Shown here piece by piece: positions 12,201-24,156 of a stretch of DNA of 39,296 nt; within the stretch, counting starts at the first letter, position 1, and each line of letters starts with the position of its first letter. The position numbers and the translations under genes were made by a program. Origin of the DNA: Klebsiella grimontii (GTDB lineage: Bacteria > Pseudomonadota > Gammaproteobacteria > Enterobacterales > Enterobacteriaceae); assembly GCF_900200035.1 (NCBI RefSeq), contig NZ_FZTC01000008.1, forward strand, positions 1 to 39,296, given 5' to 3'. The notes beneath the pieces were generated by a model. The model was given only the letters and a program-made list of their open reading frames with translations, did no database searches and was not told the origin of the DNA.

Positions 12201-13316
12201 TTTGGTCGTATCTACGCGGTGCTGGTCTCCGGTGGTATCGAAGCTGAGAAGCTCGACAAGCTGCCGCGCGATCGCTGGCTGGAACTGGGCCTGACCGACG
12301 AAGAGAAGCAAAATCAGCTGGAACAGCTGGCTGAGCAGTACGACGAACTGAAACACGAGTTCGAGAAAAAACTCGAAGCGAAACGCCGCAAAATCACTCA
12401 GGGCGACGATCTGGCACCGGGCGTGCTGAAGATTGTTAAAGTGTATCTGGCCGTTAAACGTCAGATTCAGCCTGGTGACAAAATGGCAGGTCGTCACGGT
12501 AACAAGGGTGTTATCTCTAAGATCAACCCGATCGAAGATATGCCTTACGATGAAAACGGCACGCCGGTAGACATCGTACTGAACCCGCTGGGCGTACCGT
12601 CTCGTATGAACATCGGTCAGATCCTGGAAACCCACCTGGGTATGGCTGCGAAAGGTATTGGCGAGAAAATCAACGCCATGCTGAAACAGCAGCAGGAAGT
12701 CGCCAAACTGCGCGAGTTCATCCAGCGTGCCTACGATCTGGGTACCGACGTTCGTCAGAAGGTGGATCTGAATACCTTCACTGACGAAGAAGTTATGCGT
12801 CTCGCTGAAAACCTGAAAAAAGGTATGCCGATCGCAACGCCGGTCTTCGACGGTGCGAAAGAGTCTGAAATCAAGGAACTGTTACAGCTTGGTGGCCTGC
12901 CGACTTCCGGCCAGATCACCCTGTTCGACGGTCGTACCGGTGAGCAATTCGAGCGCCAGGTTACCGTTGGCTACATGTACATGCTGAAACTGAACCACCT
13001 GGTTGATGACAAAATGCATGCGCGTTCTACCGGTTCCTACAGCCTGGTTACTCAGCAGCCGCTGGGTGGTAAGGCGCAGTTCGGTGGTCAGCGCTTCGGG
13101 GAGATGGAAGTGTGGGCGCTGGAAGCATATGGCGCGGCATACACCCTGCAGGAAATGCTCACCGTTAAGTCTGATGACGTGAACGGCCGTACTAAGATGT
13201 ATAAAAACATCGTAGACGGCAACCATCAGATGGAACCGGGCATGCCGGAATCCTTCAACGTACTGTTGAAAGAGATTCGCTCGCTGGGCATCAACATCGA
13301 ACTGGAAGACGAGTAA
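9288..13316 (+). CDS. rpoB: DNA-directed RNA polymerase subunit beta
   Basis: Forms half of the polymerase active-site cleft and the rifampicin pocket. The product is 1342 residues, equal to E. coli. The frame is open 11 codons upstream (9255), but [16 protein letters not shown] is the family start and GAGG precedes it. The rifampicin-determining cluster reads [20 protein letters not shown], then [10 protein letters not shown], with the Ser, Gln, Asp, His, Arg and Ser resistance positions in the susceptible form. The [12 protein letters not shown] segment and the C-terminal [16 protein letters not shown] clamp region are present. Differences from E. coli are scattered and conservative (for example [17 protein letters not shown] near residue 990). 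Confidence 0.98.
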   Translation: MVYSYTEKKRIRKDFGKRPQVLDIPYLLSIQLDSFQKFIEQDPEGQYGLEAAFRSVFPIKSYSGNSELQYVSYRLGEPVFDVKECQIRGVTYSAPLRVKLRLVIYEREAPEGTVKDIKEQEVYMGEIPLMTDNGTFVINGTERVIVSQLHRSPGVFFDSDKGKTHSSGKVLYNARIIPYRGSWLDFEFDPKDNLFVRIDRRRKLPATIILRALNYTTEQILDLFFEKVVFEIRDNKLQMELVPERLRGETASFDIEANGKVYVEKGRRITARHIRQLEKDDIKHIEVPVEYIAGKVASKDYVDESTGELICPANMELSLDLLAKLSQSGHKRIETLFTNDLDHGPYMSETVRVDPTNDRLSALVEIYRMMRPGEPPTREAAESLFENLFFSEDRYDLSAVGRMKFNRSLLRDEIEGSGILSKEDIIEVMKKLIDIRNGKGEVDDIDHLGNRRIRSVGEMAENQFRVGLVRVERAVKERLSLGDLDTLMPQDMINAKPISAAVKEFFGSSQLSQFMDQNNPLSEITHKRRISALGPGGLTRERAGFEVRDVHPTHYGRVCPIETPEGPNIGLINSLSVYAQTNEYGFLETPYRKVTDGVVTDEIHYLSAIEEGNYVIAQANSNLDDEGHFVEDLVTCRSKGESSLFSRDQVDYMDVSTQQVVSVGASLIPFLEHDDANRALMGANMQRQAVPTLRADKPLVGTGMERAVAVDSGVTAVAKRGGTVQYVDASRIVIKVNEDEMYPGEAGIDIYNLTKYTRSNQNTCINQMPCVSLGEPIERGDVLADGPSTDLGELALGQNMRVAFMPWNGYNFEDSILVSERVVQEDRFTTIHIQELACVSRDTKLGPEEITADIPNVGEAALSKLDESGIVYIGAEVTGGDILVGKVTPKGETQLTPEEKLLRAIFGEKASDVKDSSLRVPNGVSGTIIDVQVFTRDGVEKDKRALEIEEMQLKQAKKDLSEELQILEAGLFGRIYAVLVSGGIEAEKLDKLPRDRWLELGLTDEEKQNQLEQLAEQYDELKHEFEKKLEAKRRKITQGDDLAPGVLKIVKVYLAVKRQIQPGDKMAGRHGNKGVISKINPIEDMPYDENGTPVDIVLNPLGVPSRMNIGQILETHLGMAAKGIGEKINAMLKQQQEVAKLREFIQRAYDLGTDVRQKVDLNTFTDEEVMRLAENLKKGMPIATPVFDGAKESEIKELLQLGGLPTSGQITLFDGRTGEQFERQVTVGYMYMLKLNHLVDDKMHARSTGSYSLVTQQPLGGKAQFGGQRFGEMEVWALEAYGAAYTLQEMLTVKSDDVNGRTKMYKNIVDGNHQMEPGMPESFNVLLKEIRSLGINIELEDE

Positions 13317-13335
13317 CTCTCGCTCAAACAGGTCA

Positions 13336-13363
13336 CTGGTGCCGGGGTAAGACCCGGCGCCAG
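13336..13363 (+). promoter_or_regulatory. Stable hairpin in the rpoB-rpoC gap
   Basis: CTGGTGCCGGG (13336-13346), loop GTAAGA, CCCGGCGCCAG (13353-13363): 11 bp with one G-U. No T tract follows, so it is not an intrinsic terminator. It lies 30 nt before the rpoC GTG and may affect mRNA stability or ribosome loading. Confidence 0.6.
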
Positions 13364-13392
13364 ATTGTGCTAACTCCGACGGGAGCAAATCC

Positions 13393-17616
<4,224 letters not shown>

Positions 17617-17636
17617 TCGTTGATTCGCTAAGCGCT

Positions 17637-17674
17637 TAAAAAGCCAGTCAGGTAACCTGACTGGCTTTTTTTTT
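17637..17674 (+). terminator. Terminator of the rplJL-rpoBC operon
   Basis: AAGCCAGTCAGG (17641-17652), loop TAA, CCTGACTGGCTT (17656-17667), then more T, giving about nine T in a row. The stem is a perfect 12 bp. It marks the end of the conserved core before the accessory block. Confidence 0.95.
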
Positions 17675-18025
17675 GCCTGCCAGTTTATTATCATTATTTC
17701 TATATCTACTTTTCGATTACATTTTATTGATATATTTGCTGCAATTAATTAGCAAGTATAAGCATCTGCCGTAATTATTTATTTTCTTTTCTGATTTTCA
17801 TCATCTATCAATGGGTGAAAATTCTACACGTATCAAAAAATAAGCGCCGCAAACGCTATATAGTCAAAAAACTAAAATAATCATGTGATTACTTTCCCTG
17901 TTCTTTTCGGTTTACCGCAGCCGAGGGGATGGTTACGCCCGTCAAAAAGGCGATGGAGGAGGTGAACAAATAAAAACAAAGCGGAGAGTATTGTCGTTAT
18001 TTAATGGATAGCTTCTGGGGGATGT
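17675..18025. other. AT-rich intergenic region upstream of dcuB
   Basis: About 350 bases without a credible gene. The part from about 17685 to 17890 is clearly more AT-rich than the coding sequence around it, with several A/T runs, as often seen at H-NS-bound or variable joints. It should contain the dcuB promoter and a long leader. One FNR-like site is listed separately. A six-codon open frame with ATG at 17953 (MEEVNK) sits in a purine-rich stretch, but there is no evidence that it is translated. Confidence 0.6.
17791..17804 (+). promoter_or_regulatory. Candidate FNR site upstream of dcuB
   Basis: CTGAT-TTTC-ATCAT matches the FNR consensus TTGAT-N4-ATCAA at 8 of 10 positions and keeps the key GA/TC core. 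E. coli dcuB is induced anaerobically by FNR and by DcuSR. If this is the activating site at about -41, transcription would start near 17839 and leave a leader of about 190 nt. Only one site was matched by eye. Confidence 0.35.
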
Positions 18026-19366
18026 ATGGAATTTGCTATACAACTTATCATTATCTTAATTTGTCTGTTCTATGGCGCGAAAAAGGGCGGCATTGCGCTC
18101 GGCCTTTTGGGCGGAATTGGCTTAGTCATCCTGGTCTTTGTTTTTCATCTTAAGCCCGGAAAACCTCCCGTCGATGTCATGCTGGTGATTATCGCCGTAG
18201 TGGCCGCATCGGCGACGCTGCAGGCTTCCGGTGGGTTAGACGTCATGCTGCAGATTGCCGAGAAGCTCCTGCGGCGAAACCCGAAATATGTCTCGATCGT
18301 CGCGCCATTCGTCACCTGTACGCTGACGATTCTTTGCGGCACGGGGCACGTGGTATATACCATCCTGCCGATTATTTATGATGTCGCCATCAAAAATAAT
18401 ATTCGTCCGGAGCGCCCCATGGCCGCCAGCTCGATCGGCGCGCAGATGGGGATCATCGCCAGCCCGGTTTCCGTAGCGGTCGTCTCGCTGGTGGCGATGC
18501 TTGGCAATTTTACCTTTAACGGTAAGCACCTTGAGTTTCTCGATCTGCTGGCAATAACCATTCCGTCCACGCTGCTGGGGATTCTGGCCATTGGTATCTT
18601 CAGCTGGTTTCGCGGCAAAGATCTCGATAAAGATCCGGAGTTCCAGGCCTTTATCGCAGTACCGGAAAACCGCCACTACGTTTATGGCGACACGGCCACG
18701 TTGCTGGATAAGAAGCTTCCGACCAGTAACTGGATCGCGATGTGGATTTTTCTGGCCTCGATAGCGGTGGTTGCCTTACTCGGCGCCTTCTCCGAACTGC
18801 GTCCGGTTGTCGACGGTAAAGCGCTGTCGATGGTGCTGGTGATCCAGATGTTTATGCTGCTCTCCGGAGCGCTCATCATCATTATTACGAAAACCAACCC
18901 GGCTTCGATTTCCAAAAATGAGGTTTTCCGTTCCGGCATGATCGCTATCGTGGCCGTATACGGCATCGCGTGGATGGCGGAGACCATGTTCGGCGCGCAT
19001 ATGACCGAGATTAAAGGCGTGCTCGGGGAGATGGTGAAGGAGTACCCGTGGGCCTACGCCATCGTTCTGCTGCTAGTATCGAAGTTTGTTAACTCCCAGG
19101 CGGCTGCCCTGGCGGCGATTGTCCCGGTGGCGTTGGCGATTGGCGTCGACCCGGCCTACATCGTCGCTTCCGCGCCAGCCTGCTACGGTTACTATATTCT
19201 GCCGACCTACCCAAGCGATCTGGCGGCGATTCAGTTCGATCGCTCAGGTACGACGCATATCGGTCGCTTTGTGATTAACCATAGCTTTATTCTGCCCGGA
19301 CTTATTGGCGTCAGCGTCTCTTGCGTCTTTGGTTGGGTGTTTGCGGCAATGTACGGATTTCTTTAA
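18026..19366 (+). CDS. dcuB: Anaerobic C4-dicarboxylate transporter DcuB
   Basis: Inner-membrane fumarate/succinate antiporter used in fumarate respiration; in E. coli it also acts as co-sensor of the DcuS kinase. The product is 446 residues, the E. coli length. It is nearly identical in long stretches ([61 protein letters not shown]), which separates it from DcuA. It is hydrophobic throughout, with ten or more membrane segments. The ATG at 18026 is preceded closely by GGGGGA. In E. coli dcuB is linked to fumB and near dcuSR; here it sits alone after rpoC, with neither gene in the window. It is convergent with the PTS genes. Confidence 0.93.
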   Translation: MEFAIQLIIILICLFYGAKKGGIALGLLGGIGLVILVFVFHLKPGKPPVDVMLVIIAVVAASATLQASGGLDVMLQIAEKLLRRNPKYVSIVAPFVTCTLTILCGTGHVVYTILPIIYDVAIKNNIRPERPMAASSIGAQMGIIASPVSVAVVSLVAMLGNFTFNGKHLEFLDLLAITIPSTLLGILAIGIFSWFRGKDLDKDPEFQAFIAVPENRHYVYGDTATLLDKKLPTSNWIAMWIFLASIAVVALLGAFSELRPVVDGKALSMVLVIQMFMLLSGALIIIITKTNPASISKNEVFRSGMIAIVAVYGIAWMAETMFGAHMTEIKGVLGEMVKEYPWAYAIVLLLVSKFVNSQAAALAAIVPVALAIGVDPAYIVASAPACYGYYILPTYPSDLAAIQFDRSGTTHIGRFVINHSFILPGLIGVSVSCVFGWVFAAMYGFL

Positions 19367-19375
19367 GAGAGGATT

Positions 19376-19397
19376 CAGGCGCCGGTAGCGGCGCCTG
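19376..19397. terminator. Hairpin between convergent dcuB and the PTS genes
   Basis: CAGGCGCC (19376-19383), loop GGTAGC, GGCGCCTG (19390-19397): perfect 8-bp GC-rich stem in the 37-nt gap. There is no T tract on either side, so intrinsic termination is uncertain. The position between two convergent genes is what supports the call. Confidence 0.45.
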
Positions 19398-19403
19398 TTG
19401 ACG

Positions 19404-19721
19404 TTATTGGGCGAGCGGAATTCGGCGATAGAGTTCAATCATGTCGGTTGCCAGATCCTGAATGACCATCGCGTTCATCAGGTGATCCTGAGAGTGTACG
19501 GTAATCAGGTTAACCGGAAGCTTGCCGCTGCCTTCATCCATGCCAATCAGCTGGGTCTGGATTTTGTGCGCATGCTTGACGAATTCGTGGGATTCCGTCA
19601 TCGCCTGTTCGGCGGCGGCAAAATCGCCTTTACGCGCCAGCTGCAGAGCGGTTAAAGCCGAGCTGCGCGCTGAACCGGCGTTAACCAGCAGCTCCATGAT
19701 GATCGTTTCTAAATCTTCCAT
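19404..19721 (-). CDS. PTS lactose/cellobiose-family EIIA protein
   Basis: Cytoplasmic phosphocarrier that takes phosphate from HPr and passes it to EIIB. The 105-residue all-helical protein has the family signature SARSSALTALQLARKGDFAAA (about 17-37). The active-site stretch TVHSQDHLMNAM contains the phosphorylated His76 and the trimer metal ligand Asp79, counted by alignment with LacF/ChbA. The ATG lies 3 nt after the EIIB stop codon, so the order on the minus strand is IIB-IIA. No EIIC permease, glycosidase or regulator gene lies in the block. Downstream is dcuB in the opposite direction. The sugar cannot be deduced; diacetylchitobiose, cellobiose or a lactose-type beta-glucoside are family possibilities. 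Confidence 0.88.
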   Translation of the reverse strand: MEDLETIIMELLVNAGSARSSALTALQLARKGDFAAAEQAMTESHEFVKHAHKIQTQLIGMDEGSGKLPVNLITVHSQDHLMNAMVIQDLATDMIELYRRIPLAQ

Positions 19722-19724
19722 CTC

Positions 19725-20030
19725 TTACTCCATCAACTTCAGGGCTTTATCAAGCACGGCATCGCCTTTCATCATGCCGTAATCCATCATATCGATAACG
19801 GCGACTTTTTTCCCAAACGGGTCGGCCATAGCCTGTAGCTTGGCTTGCTCGTACTTCACCTGAGGACCGAGCAGGATAATATCGGCAGCCGCAAGATTAT
19901 CTTTAAACTCGGCAACCGGTACGGCTTTGATCGAGACTTCCACGCCTTTTTGTTGCGCAGCGGCCTGCATTCGTTGAACCAGCATGCTGGTGGACATACC
20001 TGCGGCACAGCATAAAACGATATTCTTCAT
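19725..20030 (-). CDS. PTS lactose/cellobiose-family EIIB protein
   Basis: Cytoplasmic EIIB domain that carries phosphate on cysteine and donates it to a sugar in the EIIC channel. The product is 101 residues. The P-loop-like active site is LCCAAGMSTSMLV with phospho-Cys8, aligned with Cys10 of ChbB. A second cysteine at position 7 directly before it is unusual. The family segment ADIILLGPQVKYEQAKLQ is present. It is the first gene of the IIB-IIA pair. The 172-nt upstream gap holds a CRP site, a LacI-type palindrome and a -35/-10 pair. Without a neighbouring EIIC it may serve a permease encoded elsewhere, or act in regulation. Confidence 0.88.
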   Translation of the reverse strand: MKNIVLCCAAGMSTSMLVQRMQAAAQQKGVEVSIKAVPVAEFKDNLAAADIILLGPQVKYEQAKLQAMADPFGKKVAVIDMMDYGMMKGDAVLDKALKLME

Positions 20031-20062
20031 AATTGATGGCCCTTATGTTCCTTGATGTACCA

Positions 20063-20091
20063 TCTTTATCGCGGGCTGGCGGGTGGGACAA
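20063..20091 (-). promoter_or_regulatory. Promoter of the PTS IIB-IIA pair
   Basis: On the minus strand TTGTCC (20091-20086), 17-bp spacer, TAAAGA (20068-20063). The predicted start near 20056 places the CRP site centre at about -61, the standard class I activation distance. That agreement supports both assignments. Confidence 0.6.
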
Positions 20092-20108
20092 CCGCTTTAC
20101 GGCGATTG

Positions 20109-20124
20109 TGTGTAAGTCATCACA
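20109..20124 (-). promoter_or_regulatory. CRP-cAMP binding site
   Basis: Minus strand TGTGA-TGACTT-ACACA matches the consensus TGTGA-N6-TCACA at nine of ten positions. It is centred about 61 bp upstream of the predicted start of the IIB-IIA transcript, so the operon should be catabolite-controlled. Confidence 0.72.
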
Positions 20125-20131
20125 AAATAAT

Positions 20132-20143
20132 GAAACCGGTTTC
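20132..20143. promoter_or_regulatory. LacI/GalR-family operator palindrome
   Basis: GAAACCGGTTTC is a perfect 12-bp palindrome with a central CpG, the hallmark of LacI/GalR-family operators. It lies just upstream of the CRP site. No LacI-family gene is present in the window, so the regulator must be encoded elsewhere. Confidence 0.6.
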
Positions 20144-20164
20144 GGATTTGGGGTTGAAAACGGT

Positions 20165-20184
20165 AAAAGCCCGCGCGGCCGGGC
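20165..20184 (-). terminator. Terminator after the diguanylate cyclase gene
   Basis: On the minus strand GCCCG...CGGGC followed by TTTT (stem 20169-20173 with 20080-series partner at 20180-20184, T run 20168-20165). It is short but GC-rich and lies 20 nt past the cyclase stop. It would separate that transcript from the PTS pair. Confidence 0.6.
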
Positions 20185-20202
20185 CTATAGCAACGGGCTC
20201 TC

Positions 20203-21735
20203 TTAGGTGCGAACGATACGATTCTTGCCCTGCTGCTTGGCTTTATAAAGCGCTTCATCAACGCGCACGACAAGCTGCTCCAGGGGCTCCATATTCCATT
20301 CGCCCAAGCCTGCGCTAAAGGTGACGGTCAATCCCTCTTCACGCCAGGAGCGCTGCGCGACGCTGGCTCGCCAGCTTTCCAGCAGCATCAGAGCGTTATC
20401 AATATGCTCGTCGGAAAATATCACCGCAAACTCTTCGCCGCCGTAGCGGTAAAGTGAAATTTGCAGGGGCTGGAGGATCTGCAGCCCTTCGCGGGCGACG
20501 TTGCGCAGAACGATATCACCGTTGAGATGACCCCAGGTGTCGTTTATCGTTTTGAAGTTATCAATATCAACCAGTGCGAGAGAGAAAGGGTGATGATCGT
20601 TCATCAGCGCGGCGATATCGCTATCGAAGGCGCGTCGGTTTTTGCAGCCGGTTAATGCATCGATGGTCGCCTGGCGAACATAGGTTAACTCACGCTGCTT
20701 ATTGCTCTCGATGGCTTTGCTGAGCATCGCTTCCAGGCGCGGGGCGCGCTGAACATCTCCGGTTTTAATGGCGTTGATGATGTTCATTAACACCGTACGT
20801 GAAGCATGGCGTAGATACAGGCCAAACAGCACGATGACGATCGCTGCCAGGGCAAAGCTCCAGGCAACGATATCCGTTTCATGGCGCGTTAAGTTGACCA
20901 GCGTCGAGTTATCGACCCGATAAATGACAAACCAGTCGGGGTTGGTAAAGGAATAGTAATAGTACCAGCCGTCGGTCACCGCGTCATAAAGCTGGCCTTC
21001 ACCGCTGGTCATTCTGTCCATCAAGGCTTCACTGACGTAGGGTTTGAATAAGGCGCCAGGGTCGGGATGGAGAACGACTTTACCATCGCGTTGCACCACA
21101 AAAAATTCCCCCTGAACCGGGGCGACCATTTGCCGTAACGCGTAGCCCATTGAGGTCAGATCGAGATGAAAAGCGAGGCTGCCCTTCAGCCGCCCTTCCG
21201 GGGAAATAATGGGTTTATAGAGGGTAATGGTCGGATGATGCGTGAAGTAGTCGATGTACGGGCTGGTATACAGGCTGAAGGTACTGGCTTGCGCTTGCTT
21301 AATAAACCATGGTCTCGATTTGGCATCGAAGGACTGGCTGTCTTCGGTCTCAAGGACTTCGGGCGCGCGCAGATAGTGCCCGTTGGTATCCGCCAGCGAG
21401 ATGGACGAAACGGTCTGCATCATATTTTGCAGCTGCATCAACTGCATCAGGCCCTTTTCAGGATTAACGTTCACCGCATTGTTCAGCTCGTCATTACGCG
21501 CAAAGAACGTCGTGGCGCGGGTGAGGATAAAATCGTTGCCCCGCAGCAGCGTCTCCGTGTAGTTGGTCGCCATATTGTGGGTAAAGTTGCGGTTAATGTG
21601 ATGATAATCTTCGAGAAAATCTTTCCTCTGGGTCATCGTGGCAAACACCGCGATAAGCAAGAAGCTGATTAAAATACCCGCAAACCCGATGACGATCGGC
21701 GTGGTGAAAGAGAGCTTTCTATTATGACGAGCCAT
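20203..21735 (-). CDS. Membrane-anchored diguanylate cyclase with periplasmic Cache-type sensor
   Basis: Predicted to make cyclic di-GMP from two GTP in response to a periplasmic signal. The product is 510 residues. Membrane helix 1 spans about 13-33. The periplasmic region (about 35-285) has Cache/PAS-like features such as LADTNGHYLRAPE, SRPWFIKQA and PIISPEGRLKGSLAFHLDL. Membrane helix 2 spans about 288-308. The GGDEF domain (about 355-510) begins DALTGCKNRRAF, has LVDIDNFKTINDTWGH, and carries an intact GGEEF active site at 432-436. The residues where an RxxD inhibitory site would lie (423-426) read PLQI, so product feedback through a primary I-site appears lost. No EAL domain is present. 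It cannot be tied to a named E. coli cyclase. The ribosome site is weak. Confidence 0.9.
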   Translation of the reverse strand: MARHNRKLSFTTPIVIGFAGILISFLLIAVFATMTQRKDFLEDYHHINRNFTHNMATNYTETLLRGNDFILTRATTFFARNDELNNAVNVNPEKGLMQLMQLQNMMQTVSSISLADTNGHYLRAPEVLETEDSQSFDAKSRPWFIKQAQASTFSLYTSPYIDYFTHHPTITLYKPIISPEGRLKGSLAFHLDLTSMGYALRQMVAPVQGEFFVVQRDGKVVLHPDPGALFKPYVSEALMDRMTSGEGQLYDAVTDGWYYYYSFTNPDWFVIYRVDNSTLVNLTRHETDIVAWSFALAAIVIVLFGLYLRHASRTVLMNIINAIKTGDVQRAPRLEAMLSKAIESNKQRELTYVRQATIDALTGCKNRRAFDSDIAALMNDHHPFSLALVDIDNFKTINDTWGHLNGDIVLRNVAREGLQILQPLQISLYRYGGEEFAVIFSDEHIDNALMLLESWRASVAQRSWREEGLTVTFSAGLGEWNMEPLEQLVVRVDEALYKAKQQGKNRIVRT

Positions 21736-22053
21736 GAGTCGTAAATCGTTCCAGAAGCGTTAAACCGTGGGTGAAGACGCAGGTTTAGCCAGCATGCCTG
21801 CTGAGCGAATCAGATAAAACTCCGATAATTATAACTCTGACGTTGTGATATGGGCTGATTAATATTCGATATTAATAGAATTACCCTTGCGGCGCAGAGA
21901 TGGAGCAGGGCGAAATGAGGAAGAGCTATTATTCGCCCTGGACAGCATCCGTTGCTGACGAGGGCAGAATAGAGAAACGGAAATATAACCACAATCTTCC
22001 GTTTCTCTTATTACGATCGTGCGCGAAGAACATTTAAGAAATGACATTCTTCA
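21736..22053. other. Intergenic region between the cyclase and thiH
   Basis: About 318 bases without a credible gene. Towards the cyclase, the minus strand has TATAAT (21833-21828), a perfect -10 box but without a good -35, about 93 nt before the start codon. Towards thiH lies a perfect 12-bp inverted repeat, described separately. The middle is AT-rich. Confidence 0.55.
21971..22008 (-). ncRNA. Large hairpin downstream of thiH; possible SroH-like small RNA or thi operon 3' end
   Basis: AGAGAAACGGAA (21971-21982) and TTCCGTTTCTCT (21997-22008) form a perfect 12-bp stem around a 14-nt loop, 45 nt past the thiH stop. No U tract follows on either strand. In E. coli the small RNA SroH was reported beside thiH on this side, so the hairpin may be its counterpart or the 3' structure of the thi message. 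The link to SroH rests on position only. Confidence 0.35.
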
Positions 22054-23187
22054 TCATGACGACTGGGAAGCGCGTCCCAGCCAGCTATCCCAATCCTTCC
22101 AGACCGGCTGCAGCCCGCTGGCCACCAGCGCGCGGGCGACCTCTTCCGGGCGACGGTCATCATGAGGCGAGAACTGCTCCAGCTCAGGATGGTTATCGGC
22201 ATATCCGCCGGGCTGGGTTTTCGAAAATGCGCTGACGTTGTTGATGGCCAGCGGGATCACCCGATCGCGGAACCAGGGGGATTCGCGGGTGGAGAGCGAG
22301 AGCTCCACTTCCGGAGCCAGCAGGCGGAAAGCGCAGATGGTCTGCACCAGCTGTCGTTCATCCATTAAAGAGGCGGGCTCGATTCCCCCGGCGCAAGGGC
22401 GCAGCCGCGGAAAGGAGATGGAGTAGCGGCTTCGCCAGTAGTGCTGCTGGAGCCACAGCAGATGTTCCGCCACCATAAAGCAATCCACCCGCCAGCTGTC
22501 GGAGAGGCCAATTAATGCGCCAAGGCCAATTTTATCAATCCCCGCCTGTCCGAGCCTGTCCGGCGTATCCAGCCGCCAGAAGAAGTCCTGCTTTTTCCCT
22601 TTCAGATGATGTTTCGCATACATGCTTTCATGATAGGTCTCCTGATAGACCATCACTCCGTCCAGGCCGAGGGTTTTCAGCTCGGCGTACTCTTCCATCG
22701 CCAGCGGCTGAACCTCCATCTGCAGCGAGGCGAACTGGCGGCGAATCGCGGGCAGATGTTGACGAAAATAGTCCATGCCGACTTTGCCCTGATGTTCGCC
22801 GGTGACCAGCAGCAGATGCTCAAAGCCCATTGCGCGGATCGCCGCGCATTCACGGGCAATTTCCGTTTCATCCAGGGTCTTGCGCTTGATGCGGTTACTC
22901 ATTGAGAAACCGCAGTAGGTACAGTCGTTGGCGCACAGATTCGAGAGATACAGCGGGACATAAAAGCTGACGGTATTGCCAAAGCGCTGGCGAGTCAGGC
23001 GCTGGGCGCGCTGGGCCAGAGGCTCCAGATAATCCGCGGCGGCGGGCGAGAGCAGGGCCATCATATCGTCGCGGCTAAGCTGTTTGGCCGCCAGGGCGCG
23101 TTCAACGTCGGCGGGAGTTTTCCCGTTGATCCGCAGGCGAATGTCGTCCCAGTCCAGCTGCCGCCAACGGTCAGTGAAGGTGTTCAT
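22054..23187 (-). CDS. thiH: Tyrosine lyase ThiH (2-iminoacetate synthase)
   Basis: Radical-SAM enzyme that cleaves tyrosine to dehydroglycine and p-cresol; the dehydroglycine feeds thiazole synthesis by ThiG. The product is 377 residues, the E. coli length. The iron-sulfur cluster motif is CANDCTYC (Cys85, Cys89, Cys92). The C-terminal BATS-type region follows the TIM barrel. Use of ThiH instead of the oxygen-dependent ThiO fits a facultative anaerobe. Its ATG overlaps the 3' end of thiG by 4 nt. It is the last gene of thiCEFSGH. Confidence 0.96.
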   Translation of the reverse strand: MNTFTDRWRQLDWDDIRLRINGKTPADVERALAAKQLSRDDMMALLSPAAADYLEPLAQRAQRLTRQRFGNTVSFYVPLYLSNLCANDCTYCGFSMSNRIKRKTLDETEIARECAAIRAMGFEHLLLVTGEHQGKVGMDYFRQHLPAIRRQFASLQMEVQPLAMEEYAELKTLGLDGVMVYQETYHESMYAKHHLKGKKQDFFWRLDTPDRLGQAGIDKIGLGALIGLSDSWRVDCFMVAEHLLWLQQHYWRSRYSISFPRLRPCAGGIEPASLMDERQLVQTICAFRLLAPEVELSLSTRESPWFRDRVIPLAINNVSAFSKTQPGGYADNHPELEQFSPHDDRRPEEVARALVASGLQPVWKDWDSWLGRASQSS

Positions 23188-23954
23188 ACCCGCGCCTCCA
23201 GAAAGCCGGTCAGCGGGCTGGTGGCCTGCGCCTGCGTGCTGCGCGCGCCCGGGCCAGCCTGCCGCGCCAGCAATCCGGCATCGATCGCTAAGCGGAAGGC
23301 GCGGGCCATGGTTACCGGATCGTCGGCCACGGCGATGGCGGTATTCACCAGTACCGCGTCAGCGCCCATTTCCAGCGCCTGCGCAGCGTGGCTCGGTACG
23401 CCTATACCCGCATCAACGACCACCGGGACCGTGGCCTGCTCGATAATAATTTCCAGCATCGCTTTGGTTTCCAGTCCCTGATTGGAGCCAATTGGCGCGC
23501 CGAGCGGCATCACCGCCGCGCAGCCCGCTTCTTCCAGACGTTTGCACAGCACCGGATCGGCGCCGCAGTAGGGCAGCACCACGAAGCCTTCCCGTACCAG
23601 AATTTCCGCCGCTTTCAGCGTTTCAATCGGGTCGGGGAGCAGCCAGCGGGCGTCCGGGTGAATTTCCAGTTTCAGCCAGTGAGTACCCAGCGCTTCCCGC
23701 GCCAGACGGGCGGCAAAGACCGCTTCTTCCGCCGTTTTGGCGCCGGAGGTGTTGGGCAGCAGGCTAACGCCAGCCGCCAACAGCGGCGCGAGGATCGCGT
23801 CATTATGCTGACGAAGATCGACGCGCTTCATCGCCAGCGTTACCAGCTGGCTGCCGGAGGCGCGAATGGCCTCCACCATGACGTCGGGGGCAGCGAATTT
23901 ACCGGTGCCGGTGAAAAGATGGGACTCAAACGTTTTATCCGCAATACGTAACAT
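23184..23954 (-). CDS. thiG: Thiazole synthase ThiG
   Basis: Condenses deoxyxylulose 5-phosphate, dehydroglycine and sulfur from ThiS thiocarboxylate into the thiazole phosphate moiety of thiamine. The product is 256 residues, the E. coli length. The Schiff-base lysine is Lys95 ([10 protein letters not shown]), and the phosphate-binding [30 protein letters not shown] region completes the barrel. The frame is open 75 codons upstream across thiS, but MLRIADKTF is the family start and lies 1 nt after the thiS stop. A ribosome site GGAGG lies at the end of thiS. Confidence 0.96.
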   Translation of the reverse strand: MLRIADKTFESHLFTGTGKFAAPDVMVEAIRASGSQLVTLAMKRVDLRQHNDAILAPLLAAGVSLLPNTSGAKTAEEAVFAARLAREALGTHWLKLEIHPDARWLLPDPIETLKAAEILVREGFVVLPYCGADPVLCKRLEEAGCAAVMPLGAPIGSNQGLETKAMLEIIIEQATVPVVVDAGIGVPSHAAQALEMGADAVLVNTAIAVADDPVTMARAFRLAIDAGLLARQAGPGARSTQAQATSPLTGFLEARV

Positions 23955-23955
23955 A

Positions 23956-24156
23956 TCAGCCTCCAGCGATAACCTGAAAAAGCAGGATTTGGTCGCCTTC
24001 CTGCAAAAGATGATCTTCCCACCGTTCACGCGGCAGGATGCATTGATTGAGCGCCAGCGCGACGCCCGGCTGCTGCTGTTCCAGCTGCGTGAGCAGAGCG
24101 GCGACGGAGGTCGCTTCGGCGCACTGCAACGGTTCATCGTTAAACCACACCTGCAT
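23956..24156 (-). CDS. thiS: Sulfur carrier protein ThiS
   Basis: Small ubiquitin-like sulfur carrier. Its C-terminal glycine is adenylated by ThiF and converted to a thiocarboxylate that donates sulfur to ThiG. The product is 66 residues beginning [12 protein letters not shown] and ending with the diagnostic Gly-Gly (FQVIAGG). A longer frame starting at 24228 would add 24 residues translated from the thiF coding region in another frame and is rejected. It overlaps the thiF 3' end by 17 nt, showing tight coupling. Confidence 0.95.
   Translation of the reverse strand: MQVWFNDEPLQCAEATSVAALLTQLEQQQPGVALALNQCILPRERWEDHLLQEGDQILLFQVIAGG

Noticed and set aside
9243..12635. Very long open frame (1130 codons) antisense to rpoB
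   Set aside because: It is a shadow of the strongly biased codon use of rpoB, has no family resemblance and no ribosome site. Similar shadows lie opposite rpoC, tufB, purH and purD.
17953..17973. Six-codon leader ORF (MEEVNK) upstream of dcuB
   Set aside because: It is too short to judge, with no regulatory codon pattern and no attenuator stem after it; probably chance in a purine-rich stretch.
17675..22053. Mobile element or prophage remnant in the accessory block
   Set aside because: No transposase, integrase, flanking direct repeats or tRNA attachment site could be seen, and codon use looks enterobacterial.
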